From positions 56,717,242 through 56,781,241 of the forward strand of contig OZ021731.1 in assembly GCA_963978545.1 (NCBI GenBank): 64,000 nucleotides of DNA. Direction: 5' to 3'. The position numbers and the translations under genes were made by a program. Within the stretch, counting starts at the first letter, position 1. The number at the start of each line of letters is the position of its first letter. This stretch comes from Linyphia triangularis (taxonomy: Eukaryota > Arthropoda > Arachnida > Araneae > Linyphiidae). Of the stretch, positions 1 to 14,792 are shown one piece after another. The notes beneath the pieces were generated by a model. The model was given only the letters and a program-made list of their open reading frames with translations. It was not told the DNA's origin and searched no databases.

Positions 1-387
1 CTGAAATAATTTGCTTTAGTATTGTTTTTAAATAATGAAAGAAATTCTTTTCCATAAAAGTATTTCAATCGTATTTAAACAAAGATTTCATTGTTTTACT
101 TTCCTTTGAAATTGAAATATTTTAATTATAATTTTAAAAATATGTCCTCTTCTTGTTTTTCTTTAATGCAAACATTTAAAAACAAATTGACAAAAAAATG
201 TACAGTCTTAATTTATTAAATTTGATTTTTCATGACTTTCTATTTCTGTTTTATATTGGATTTTAAATCAATAGACAGTGTAATGAATGAATTCATAGAA
301 GAAATAAAATATTACCTTTCTCTAGTATTTACATAAAATATTGATTTTTTTCCAATTATAAGTTAACTGTTTATTATATTTTAATGA
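1..387. other. AT-rich intergenic sequence
   Basis: Very AT-rich sequence with stops in all frames. I see no gene, RNA or transposon end here. Confidence 0.5.
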
Positions 388-925
388 GTAAGCAATCATT
401 TGATATTCTTTTTGAAAATATTTTTGACAGTTGTACAAATTTGATTGTAATACTTCTCTAATAATATGTAATTTTTAACAAATAATCATAGATAATTAAT
501 CTTTTGTAGAATGACTAGCAATCATTTGATAGTCTTTTTGAAAATATATCTTGAAGTATATTTACACAAATTTGATTGTTGTGCCCTTCTAATAATATTT
601 CTACTAATACGTAATTTTGGAAAATAATTATAGGTAATTACTTTAGTAGAATGATAAGCAATCCTTTGGTATTCTTTTGAAAATATATTTGACGGCTGTA
701 TAAACTTTATTGTAATGCTTTTCTCATAATATTTTTAATAATATGTAGTTTTTAACAAATAATCATAGATAATTACTCTTTAGTAGAAGGATAAACAATC
801 ATTTGATATTGTTTTTGAAAATAAATTTGTCGGTTTTACAAATTTGATTGTAATTCTTTTGTAATAATATGTGTGTAATTTTTAACAAATAATCATAGGT
901 ATTTACTCTTTCGTAGAATAATTAT
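388..925. repeat. Tandem array of ~126-140 bp units, about four copies
   Basis: The phrase 'gcaatcatttgatattcttt' or a close variant recurs at about 392, 518, 658 and 795. Each time it is followed by 'tttgaaaata', then 'caaatttgattgta', 'taataatatg' and 'aataatcatag'. The copies differ by substitutions and small indels, and spacing varies (126, 140 and 137 bp), so the array is old. It has no coding potential. Confidence 0.8.
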
Positions 926-1659
926 AATATAAATGTAAGCTGGTTATATTTACTTTTAAGATTGTGTGTTTCATACGTTGTCGTAAGAAAATTCATTTAA
1001 ATTGAATTTTTGTAGTTACATAGTTACTTTCTGATTTTTAAATAGAAATTAAAAATCAAACGCCAAAAGCATTAACAAGGATTGAGCTTATTTTAACTTT
1101 TATTAAAATTTTGCATGCAAGATACTCATCAATGACTTGAATTGCACTCAATTTTATAATTGTCTCTTTATTTTAGAAAAAGGTAAAAAATTCCATGAAA
1201 TTTAGAAGGATCATAATTTATGTTATAAAATTTTCTTTTTGTGTGAATTAAAAAAATTAAAGCTTTTTTAAACGACGAATTCCAACAATATTAATTAAAA
1301 AACTTCCTCAATATTTTTGAGCACGTATGATCTTAAAAAAATATTTCATTTGGTTTTAGAGTAAATATGTATTTTTATTTTCTTTTATTTAAATTCATCA
1401 ACTACCAGAAAATTCTTATTTTTGTTCGTATCAAAAGACTATATTATTATTACATTGACTAAAGACTACATTATTATTTTTATGACAAAAGACATATTAT
1501 TATTCTATATTTCTTAGTTATTGCGTAGGCTCTTCCTTCATTTTGATTTTTGATTGAAGAATTTATGCAGACAGTTTTTATGTTTGTGTCATCTTTGCAA
1601 AGCATACCGTATTTGCATAATAATAATAATTAATGTTATTTTTTGCTGTATCTCTATAG

Positions 1660-1704
<45 letters not shown>

Positions 1705-3539
1705 ACTGAATGAAGGAAAGATCGAATTCTTTACGAATTAAACGATTTGTTTAAGTTAGAAAAAAAAGACTACATCGATGTATCATCTTTAGAACATAGA
1801 CAAATAAGTTATAAAAACATTCTGAAGAGTTCAGTCTTTTTGTGAAGTATTTTTTTATCTAGCACATTTTATTTTAACTTTAGCGATAAATTACTTACAA
1901 ACTATTACTATTAAATGCTTATTAAAAACTAAAAACTTTAAAAAATTCGATCAAGTAAAGGAATTTAGAAAAATTTAAATCTCAAAAAAGCAAAAAAAAA
2001 AAAAAAAAAAAAAAGCATACATCGAATCGCCTTAAATAATTAACAGTTTGAAAAAAATAATTATACGAGACCATTGTACTATTTTGTTGGATTATTTTAT
2101 ATTTTAGCTTTTAAAAACCAATAGCTTAACTAATACATATTTTTCTAACCCCAGAGCGATTTGAACCATGAAATAATGAATTGTATTTATTCTGTTGTTC
2201 AAAGACAAAAACAAAATAAAGCAGAATTCATTTATCAAAACTGTGAGGTAAAGCAATTAGAGTTGTAGATGATTCGTGTCAAAATGTTTTCCCACCTATA
2301 GAAAGAATACCCATTTTCTTCAACCAGTCAATAGCAATTCTTCTTATGGCTAAAAGGTACATCGCATTCATTCCCATTATTTTCCCACCAATTTACAAGT
2401 ATAAGATCACTGAAGTTGTAAAACACCAAGAACGATAATGTGTTGGGATATTTTTCTTTATTACAATTATTTTTCATAATTTTTCCTGATGGCAATCCTT
2501 TAGATTAAAACAATGTATCTACGACACATATGAGTCGAACCTAACTTTATATGTTTCGTAAATTGCTTTTGCTAATGCAACTTGAAAAAGTAATTATAAA
2601 GAAAAGTATTCTTAACAAAGATTATCATTTTTGAATGGTTATTAATGTTTGTTCTTTTAATGGTCTTTTATTTAAGTTCTTATGGAACAAATGAATCGTA
2701 AGAGCGAAAACTTTCTTTCCCTCAATTACATAAATGTTTCTCAACAATTTAATGAGAAAACCTTAAGAGGATTCGCGAAGGTTTTCTATTTATTTTGATT
2801 CCTAGCCAAGTGATTCAACAATACACTCACAACATTTAGCAATCTTCAAAATTAGTAGGTGGACATGAACTTCTCCGTTACGGAAAAAAATCCCTATCCT
2901 CTGTAGGAGTCTTCCAGCACATTCCAGAAAAATCCCATCACGCCTTACGTTCTTTTTCTTGTTGATTCTTAAAGAACGACAGTGCGCCATTTTGTTTCAT
3001 TGCCCCAGGGGTATATTTAGTACTTTTTCACAACTGAGACCTTGACTGAAATGCTACGATGGTGGCCGAGTCACTCGTTTGATTTTTTTTTATTTTCTTT
3101 TACCTTTCCTTTCAGCGCCATATTGGATCCCATTTGTGGAAATATGCTTATTATTATTTATTTCAGCAGCCGTTTCGTTAGTTAAAGTAATCGCAGTTTG
3201 AAACTTGGAAATCATTTCTTGTATTTTGTATAAAGCTCTCTATCATAGAACAAAATTCAAATTATATTCTCTATCGTAGAACAAAATTCAATTTATTAAT
3301 ACTGTAAAATTATCGTACTACCAATGTGATTTCTTATTCCATATATTTCACTGGAATGTCTTCATCTTCGAATAACGTATAAGTAATTTCAATATTGAAT
3401 TTACTTACCATGAGAGACATTTTATTAACTAAACTCTTTTCAATTAGGTCTCAGATATATACTTGACTATTAAGTTTTTTATCATTAGGAGATTTTATAT
3501 AAATTATTTTGCTTCCAATAAAAATGAATTTTGTGAAAC
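926..3539. other. AT-rich intergenic sequence with poly(A) tracts
   Basis: No coding region is recognised. It contains a 41-nt A run at 1663-1703 and a 23-nt A run at 1992-2014, either of which could be an old retroelement tail. A more balanced stretch near 2900-3140 is listed separately. Confidence 0.5.
2984..3126. promoter_or_regulatory. Possible regulatory stretch with two YY1/Pho-like motifs
   Basis: GCGCCATTTTG at 2984 and GCGCCATATTGG at 3115 lie in the same orientation, 131 bp apart, in a stretch less AT-rich than its surroundings. The reverse complement, CAAAATGGCGC, resembles the YY1/Pleiohomeotic consensus (AANATGGCG). No TATA box or downstream open frame confirms a promoter. The functional reading is inference. 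Confidence 0.22.
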
Positions 3540-4990
3540 CAATCACAATTGGAAGAATTGTACCGCTTCTAAATGTATTTATTTAGAATAAAATTTATAA
3601 AATCCATTAATATATGTGGTTTCAAAACCTTTTACAGCAAAAATTGTAAACAACATTTGAAACGACAGTCAAAGTTTTAAGGACTGCACTTTTTCCCCCA
3701 AAAACCAAAACTTCCCAAACATTTTTTATTTTTAAATATTCCTTGATGACGCTTCAACCATATTTCATAAGTCATTCACAATTTTAAGGACATTATCTTT
3801 TTCCATGTATTTATAAAGAATAAATGGTACATTTTGTTTCTAATTTTTTTTTTTTCACAATGTTCAAAAAATCAATATTAAACTTTTCCAAATTATTTAT
3901 AAACAATAAAATCTTACAAAATGTAATAAATTAATAACGAAGTCAAGTAACATTTAAAATTACAGTAAAAGTGTTAAGTTTCCAAAAATTTTAAGGAATT
4001 CATGAGTCTGTTTAGTTTCTGTTTATTTTCCGATAAAGGCTTAATCCCGGTTTCCATACTACATCAGTCTCAATTTTATAAGCTGTATCTTTTCCTGTTA
4101 ATTTATAAAGAATAAAATGAAATTTTGTTTCTAAAGATTTTTGCAGTGGTGTTTTAATTACAATTAAACAATTCCCAACAATACAAATGGCTTTGAATCA
4201 CATATTTAAATTTTCAAAACGGCTTTAGCATTTCAAACAAAAGTCAAATATTTTTTTTATTTTTTTTAAAAATTATTAAGAATTTAATTTGATAAAATAC
4301 CTGAAACTATTTCATTGACATTTATAATACATTCATAAAGAAGTTCTAACCATATTATATACGACAGGTACAATTTTATGGAAAGATTATTTTGTTCATG
4401 TGTTTATTAAGAATTAAATGGGATAAAATGCACGAATGCATTTTGTTTCTAAACATTTCTCGATCAAAATAGTTCCAAACTACATATATTCACAATTTAA
4501 AGAAATTTGGATCGTTCCTTTTCCCGTGTATTTATAAAGAGCAAAATATACTGATAAGCACGAATCCATTCTGTTTCTTTAAAAATTATTTAAGGTTTTA
4601 GTTATGTTTCATTCATCGGTCGCAATTTTAATGGCTGTATCTTTTCCATGTGTTTATTAAGAATAAAACGATATAAAATGCTCAAATACGTTTTATTTCT
4701 AAACATTTTTCAAGGGAATTGAACTCGTTTTCTGAACTACATGTATTTACAATTTTAAGAAATAAGGATAGTACCTATTACCATGTAATTCTAAAAACAA
4801 AATATGTTGAACCAATTTGTTTAACCTATTTACTTTAATCTATTTGTTTCTAAAAAAATTCCGATGACGTTTTATTTGTACAACAAACGACAGTCATAAT
4901 TTTAAGGGTAATTTCTTTTACCATGCATTTATTAACAACAAAATGTATTCAAACATTCGTTTTGAAAAATTTCCCAAAGAAATTGCCATT
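3540..4990. repeat. Highly diverged tandem array, ~125-150 bp units
   Basis: Units share 'cttttccatgtatttataaa', then 'gaataaaatg', then 'ttttgtttctaaa'. The 'tttat(t/a)aagaataaa' core appears near 3810, 4102, 4403, 4531, 4653, 4783 (decayed) and 4927. The gaps are about 125-145 bp or twice that, giving roughly nine or ten units. High divergence indicates an ancient satellite-like array. No coding capacity. Confidence 0.65.
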
Positions 4991-5129
4991 TTTATATTTT
5001 CGAAATTTAATAGTATCTATCAACTTAACCACAGAACGCTTATTTTAGAAGAAATCTTGATTTCCTATTTAGCTACAACAATAAAATTTCAATGTACATC
5101 AACAAGAACAAACATAGAATAAATTAACT

Positions 5130-5480
5130 TTCCCAATCACGATTAATTAATTTTAAGGGGTCGAAAAAGAGGTTAAACGTTCCAAACGAGGGATATTCAA
5201 ATGTTCCACTTCCAATGTAGTCATATTCCGATATCGATTAACTAAATTTAAAGGGTCGAAAAAAGGGGGTCGCGACGTTCCAGAAAGGGAATATCCCAAT
5301 GTTCCACTTGCAGTATAGTCACAACTCTGAAAATTGGTATAAATATCAACAAAGGCAAGTATAAAAAAAGGTAAGCTTTTCCGATACTGAATAACTAATT
5401 TTAAAGGGTCGAAATGAGGTCAAACGTTTCAAATGCAATTCCTATATAGCCATGAATATCTTTTGATAGGAAAATGGCAA
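5130..5480. repeat. Three diverged tandem units containing 'aagggtcgaaa'
   Basis: 'ttttaaggggtcgaaaaaga' (5151), 'tttaaagggtcgaaaaaagg' (5248) and 'ttttaaagggtcgaaatgag' (5399) each precede 'aaacgtt'- or 'gacgtt'-like text. The first two also share 'aatgttccacttnca' and 'tatagtcat/ca'. Spacing is about 95 and 153 bp. This continues the repeat-rich block before it but with a different unit. Confidence 0.6.
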
Positions 5481-6610
5481 AATTTCATAGCAAAGCGTGG
5501 ATATTCAGCTGGTCTTATATATTCAGTTATTTTTGTGATCAAATGATTCGTATACAGTTTTAAAAGTAGTAATGCATGTCGTCAACTGCCTTTCAACAGT
5601 AGCTTGGCTTTTTTCCACTGTGACGTCACATAGAGCCTTTTTTTTTTACCCCTTTTTTTTTCTTCCAAAGCATCTTAGGTAGATTAGGAAACCTCTGTGT
5701 GAGTCAATTTTCTCATTTCCGTTCTGTGAACGCATTTTAGGATCGACAGGGTTCAACATTAATATTCATTTAATAATCAGTTGTGGTTTACCAATTACAG
5801 GTTAGAAGGGAGAAACTTCGTAGCCAAGTCGCTTTAACATCCGGAATTGAGCTCAATTGTGCTTAAGCTCTACTCTGTAGCTATTCTTTTGTTAGCGGTA
5901 TTCCCGTTTTCGTTTAAATGGGTGTGAATCTAATCGTTTTGGATTGGTATTAATGGCTCTTTTATGTTTGATCTTTGTAAAACCGGCCTATCATTGGAGG
6001 GAAAATAGGTTGATATAGTTTGATAAGAAAATTTATTTTGTGAAATGTACTATGTAATTTATCCGTTGAATGAAAACAAAGAATACAAATAAAATAATAA
6101 ATAAAAAACGAATAGAGAAATGCAATTTGCAATACAAATAATTCATGGTTTGCATCATTTCTATTTACATTACAGATTGAATGAGTCAGTGGCGGCGGTA
6201 TCGGCAGTATGCACCATTCCCATTTTTAGTACCCACTTCGCCACTGCAAAAAATGAAACATTGCGTGTAATAAATAATTTTTTTCACGTATCACAATCTT
6301 AACAAGTAACATTTGAATTGTATGATCAAATAAAATTTCAGAAGGGTGCTCATCGCTTTAAGATTTTTTAAAATATAGAAATTGAGTTTATGTGTAAAAA
6401 AATGATTGCATGCCCTAATATTTAGAGTCTAGATCCCTATTCAAAGTCGGATAAGAAAGAAATGGAGATCCCAGAAAAGTTTGTAAAATATTTGGGGTTT
6501 TATTGGGTAAGGAAAAAAAAGGTATATTCGAAGCACCGTAGAAGTGCAGAACCTTTATTAAATGTTTAATACTAAATACAAATAATTTCTACTAAATTTC
6601 ACGATTCTTA
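5481..6610. other. Intergenic sequence, no gene recognised
   Basis: Contains a palindromic CRE-type site (listed separately) and otherwise unremarkable AT-rich DNA. The short open frames have no recognisable domains. Confidence 0.45.
5619..5630. promoter_or_regulatory. Perfect CRE-type palindrome
   Basis: TGTGACGTCACA is a 12-bp perfect palindrome containing the full cAMP-response element TGACGTCA, the known CREB/ATF site. No gene start is recognised next to it, so function is uncertain. Confidence 0.3.
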
Positions 6611-6618
6611 AACCATAC

Positions 6619-7386
6619 CATGGGCGCCCCCAGGAATATTTGCAAGGGGGTGCAAGACTAGATTTTTATCAAAATCATTATTTTTTTTAGAAATGTTAAT
6701 TAATAATTATGAATTATGAATTATACTCTTTGAAAATAGTTAAAATTCATGGCATATGTTTTTGAAAGCGCAACCCTGTTAAAGAGAGAAAAAAAAAATT
6801 GTGAAAATATTAAAATATATATTTTTAACGATTATTTTATCCTCCAACTAGATCTCACGGTATTCAAGAGAGAGTGTTTAGAATAGAAGAACTCGACGAT
6901 GCAAAAATACAGAATAGTAGCATTTTATTTCTTCCAAGTTTCGGATACAATGAAAAAAAAAAAAAATTCAAAATGAAACACGAAGGGAGTATTGGCATAA
7001 GTTCGATTGAATTCTAAAAATAGATTTCAAGGTAGTATATCTGATGGCTTAAAAAACAAAACATTTTTTTTAGAATTTTGAGAACTACACAGGAAATGAT
7101 TATACAATAAAAAGAATAAATACTTCAACTCATTAGCCTCTAATAATCATAGACAACAAGAGCCAGAAAATCATCACGCAAGAAGCTATAAAAAACGACA
7201 TAGCAAAGAAACAAAAGACTAAATTAATAGAAAAAATGCTCATTGTAATATAAAAGTATAAACGGCATATGTGCTTTTTTTTTTTTTTTTTTTTTTTTAT
7301 CTTGGCATCTTTTCCCTATTTTTTTTAATTTTCAAGAGCCAGGGGGGTTCAAGTGCACCTCCTTGCACCCTCCTGGGGCCCCCATG
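6619..7386. mobile_element. Non-autonomous hAT-type transposon with 8-bp target duplication
   Basis: The left end reads CATGGGCGCCCCCAGG and the reverse complement of the right end reads CATGGGGGCCCCAGG. Homology continues inward ('gcaagggggtgcaa' against 'gtgcaaggaggtgca'). Both sides are flanked by the identical 8-mer AACCATAC (6611-6618 and 7387-7394), the duplication size of hAT elements. The 768-bp interior has no transposase and includes a long T run near 7268-7299. A shorter relative lies at 19882-20119 and a decayed one near 9950. Confidence 0.82.
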
Positions 7387-7689
7387 AACCATACTTACGA
7401 CAACAACAAAATGTACTAACATGTAAAGCGATATTTGCATTAAATATTTTAAAGAAATCTTTGTGTAAATCTGAATGTCACAAATTACAGCATACTTGCA
7501 TTCTCTTTGTGTTTCATTCTAAAAATATTATGCATTTTTCTTCAAAAATTTTACACGCTTTGAACTTAAATTGTTCACACTGTTTCCTGTTGAATGGAAT
7601 ATTATGGGAATATATTCGTTGAACCTTTTCTCATCAAGTTTAATATAAAACTGGTGATATTTTAGTTGATAAAATACTTGATAATTGGC

Positions 7690-8430
7690 AGAGTTTTAAA
7701 CGTCGTGTGTAGTAAATCTTGTAATCTTGTAGTCAAATTGCAAAGAATTAACGACTGGGGCAAAAAAATTAGGATTAACTGTTAATGTAGACAAAACTAA
7801 AATTATGGTAATGTGAAAACCTGAATACAGAAGAAAAGTGCGAGACATAAGCATTGATAATAATGCATTTATGGGCACCACTATATTTACTTATTTGGGT
7901 AATATAATAAATAATAGAAATGAAATACATGACTGCATAAAGAGACAAATACAAAATGGAAATAGAGCATTCTTTGCCAAACATAAAATCTTAAAGAGTA
8001 AATTAATTACAAGAAAATGTAAATTACAAATCTATAAGACTCTAATTAGACCTTATGGTGCAGAGACATGGGTCCTGTCAGATACGGATGCAACTAATCT
8101 TAAAAATTTGGAAAACAGAATTCTAAGAAAAAATATTTGGACCGATAAGAGAAAATGGCAGATGGAGAATAAGATATAATCATGAAATTGAAAGCCAAAT
8201 TAAAGGAAAGAACATTGTAAAATTTATTAAAGAAAAAAGAATACAGTGAATGGGACACGCTCAGAGAATGAGAGACACAGATATGCCTAAAAGAATTAGG
8301 AAAACTTTATTGAACAAGAAAAAGAGGTCGACCAAAATTGAGATGGTCTGACCAAGTAGAAGAAGATCTAAAACTTTTAAAAGATTAAAAAAAAAAATGG
8401 ACAAAGAAATCCAGTAAGAGAGGGATTTGG
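7690..8430 (+). pseudogene. Decayed non-LTR retrotransposon (LINE) reverse transcriptase, C-terminal part
   Basis: Translated pieces match the C-terminal half of LINE-type reverse transcriptases common in arthropods. The order is a 'GLTVNVDKTKIM' strand near 7770, 'FTYLGNIINNRNEI' near 7890, 'LQIYKTLIRPYGAETW' near 8028, 'GHAQRM' near 8254 and 'RGRPKLRWSDQVEEDL' near 8326. These lie in different frames, separated by stops (for example just after the VNVDK segment and after 8179), so the copy is dead. The catalytic (Y/F)xDD region and the endonuclease are absent, as in a 5'-truncated insertion. The longest intact piece is 7838-8179. The exact clade cannot be assigned by eye. Confidence 0.78.
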
Positions 8431-8489
8431 AAATCAATTGTAAAGAAAGCCAAGACTCACCATGGGCTGTAGCGCTAGATAAAAAGAAG

Positions 8490-9949
8490 AATGTAGTAGT
8501 AAATCTTGACAGAAAGAGAGTTCAGTCCTTAAATATTGTCGAATCGTACCATGCTTGGTACCTCGACCTGATTATTAAAAAGGTGAGTAGAGGTAGTCTT
8601 TTAGTTACAGTTCAATCACATTCCGACTTTTTTTCAATGCGGCATGTGGTAAGAGAAAATAAACTATTGCGACCTAACACAACACACCTATGGGTAAGGC
8701 ATGTAAATTATTTTTATTTATTAAGTCATTGCTTACTGAGCCAAAAATACAGTTGAGAACACCTGACAGTTACAAAAAGGGCGTTCATACGCACGTTTTT
8801 ACTGTCATACAATCAAAAAAAGATGCTAAACAAGTATAACTAAACAACATATAATTACTGAAATAGTCCCCTGTTTCTTTGCTGAGTCAACAATAGATAA
8901 TAACAAAACCCTTTCAATTTGAAGTTATTTTTATAAACATCATTGTTGGCGAGTTAAGCTATAAATTAACCGAGAAAAGTTCTCCGAATAGCTAATTCTT
9001 TAATCTGATCTCTCTATTTACAATCAAGATTTGAACTGCCTATAGTGTTATTATGCAAACCCTATTCCGATTGTATTTTATGTGGGTATAATTTATTGTT
9101 TATACATAAAATGAATTCAAATTGACTTTCGGTCGATATTTCAGGTACTTCAGGTTGTAAAACTGAAACTCGTTTTAACGCGACCTTTCATCTGACATAT
9201 AGCACATGCCTATAGCATTTCTAATCTTGTCTTAGAATATTGACCTCACGCGTACAGGGGGACGGATGACGAGATCCTTTGTAAAAGCTTCTTACTGTAT
9301 TAGTGCAATGTAAAATATAAAAAATATGCTATTGTGGTACAAACTGGAAACATGGAGAAAACGAGTGCATTCACCCATTTTCCAATATAAGAATACACCA
9401 TTAGCTTGATGATCTGTTGAATGTTCTTTTCGAAGGCAGTTTTCAACGGGAAAATGACTCTGACGATATGTTTGTTCTTTGTTTCCGTGCGACGTCATGG
9501 CAACGTGAATTTTATGTGTCTGCCTGTATGATATTTCTCAATAGAGACCGGTCTTTTAACAGCTATTGTGCTGATGTGAGAACAATAGCTTTTCTGAGAA
9601 TGTATGTAATCGATGACTGATAGGATACTGTTTCTTGGAACCGATCAATTTTCTGGGTTTCCTGTATTGAAGGATGGATGATCAAATGAAATGATAAATG
9701 GACGTTATTACTGTAGAAATTTTATTTTAAATTTTTTTTTGCGATGGAAATATTTGTTAGTTATTTCAGCGGAAAAGTTGAAATAATAGTAATTTAGAAT
9801 AATAAATGCTATGGAATGTTTTGAAATATAATATTAATTCAAAGTAATTTCTGAACCATATCTACCGAAAACTTGTTATTGATATTGGTGAGTGAATATA
9901 TTTTCACTAGAGTACCTGATAGTTTGTGAATAAAGGCGCATTTAATCAG
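8490..9949. other. Intergenic sequence
   Basis: No recognisable gene. The part around 9130-9560 is less AT-rich and includes a GACGTCAT half-CRE near 9491. Short open frames on both strands show no known domain. Confidence 0.4.
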
Positions 9950-10160
9950 CATGACCGCCGCTAAGGAGGTGCATAAGGGTTATGCATTCCTTTTCCCTAG
10001 ATTTTGAAAATTTAAAATATTGTGGAGAAAAGTCGTATGATTTAATGGAAATAAAAGTATGATATAAGTTTTAAAATATTCAAAATATAAGAAATTTAAT
10101 ACTTAAATATTAATCAAAATTTCATTAATATATCCAACTGAAAAATCATGGCTAAAAATA
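9950..10160. mobile_element. Decayed relative of the CATGGG-type hAT element
   Basis: 'catgaccgccgctaaggagg' followed by 'tgcataaggg' parallels the left end of the element at 19882. Further shared segments follow: 'gattttgaaaatttaaaa', 'gatataagttttaaaatatt' and 'caactgaaaaatcatgg'. No right terminus or target duplication could be placed, so the extent is approximate. Confidence 0.45.
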
Positions 10161-11809
10161 TGACCACTGTAGAGATAAATGTATCAAGAAGCACACATTC
10201 CACCAAAGCAGCATGAAAAAACGTATCGCAATTTTTTTTCTTATATCAATTCATACCTAAAAAATAACTACAATAATAAGAGAAACGTTAAAGCTACAGC
10301 AAACAAACTAAATTGTTAGACTGATAACAAATTTATCCTAGTGAATAAATTAACAAGTTATCAGACTATTTAAACTAACGAGAAATTATTAAATTATCTC
10401 AGCAAATAGCTTCAAGGGCATTTTTCTTCAAGTACCCTCCCTAATCTCCATATTCTCTATCTCCTCCACTCAAGCCTGTTTCCTTGAAATTGTATGATTT
10501 TATATGTGGGAATATTTTTTCTCGTTAGGTTGGTGGCATAAATGTAATAATTTTTTTTTTTTTTTTAGAGTTACATTTATACCACTCAATTTTGATTTAC
10601 TTTGTACCCTTAGAGAATGATGTGCTATCATGTCCTGAAATTTGTATTTGCCACTTTGGTTTCCTCAGAATCTATATATATATATGTAGTATCCTTGGGT
10701 GCATGCGTGTTTTTTTTTTGTATAGAAACTACAATTTTATTCCAATCTTGATGAAATTTTGTTCGCTCCGAAACAAGAGGAAACTACAAGAAACTTTTGA
10801 TTTACGAGAGATAGACCCTTCCCCATTTTTCCTCTCTATCACACCCCTAAAGGTATAAATATCGTAAATTAATGTACTGAGAAAAATTTGAAACTTTTTA
10901 TTGTTATAGGTATCTTCTTTGGTAGTCCAGGTATCATAATACTTCTCTAAACCACTGAATCCATTTAAACTGGGTATTTTGAAACCAAATTTATTTTTAA
11001 TTCAATGAGTTAACACCAAAGGTCTCTACTTCTATAATTAATTCCCTTAGTCGTATCCTACTTTGTTTTCTTTATTCAAAGCTGTGTTAACTAGTTCCAA
11101 CCTATGTCTTCATAAAAATATAAGTTCAAGGGCATGGGGTAATGTATTATTACAGTTTCAGCAGTGAATGTTTTCAGGTGGCATACCAAGTCGATTCTTA
11201 ACATTAAAACGACCACGTGTCTAATTAACTCATCCCGACGGAGTTTCAACAATAAAAGGTCAAAAGTAAAATACCAAGTACATTAATTATATGAAGAAGA
11301 CATTTAAAGACAAGTAATCCAATTCCAGCATATATCTTCAGCTCTGTTTTTATTTGGTTAAGTTTTATTTTTGATTCATTACATCTAAAAACCTCGTGTA
11401 CCCTGTGGTACACGAAGATCTCAATGTTTGATTTTTAATGAAAAAACTTTTCCTAACAGATCTCATAAGTTTCAACAGTGAAAAGGCTTGTTATGAAATT
11501 CCAAGCAAAATCATACCATTAACATTAACACTTAACAGTCAAACAACACATCCCCTACAGAACTAATCAGTATAAATTCTGGCAGCTTCTAAAATAAAAG
11601 TACTAAGTCATTTGCGACATTAAAACGACACTTAAAAGTCATATAAATCCTATCTCCATCAACATAATATCCCTCAAGGGACACCCACTCCTTACAAGAC
11701 TATCGCTTGACTCCAGACCCCTAGATTCTATCGATCCCCCCCTACCACACAAGATCGATACCACGGATGCATCTTCCACTCCTCAGCATCGCTCTTTCCA
11801 CTGAACAAC
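10161..11809. other. Intergenic sequence and presumed 5' flank of the CUB gene
   Basis: No separate gene is seen. The last ~150 bp before the CUB gene start are richer in C (for example 'cgatccccccctaccacac'), as would fit a 5' UTR or core promoter. A TATAAATT-like string lies at 11571, 239 bp upstream of the ATG. It is plausible but unproven as a TATA box. Confidence 0.35.
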
Positions 11810-14792
<2,983 letters not shown>

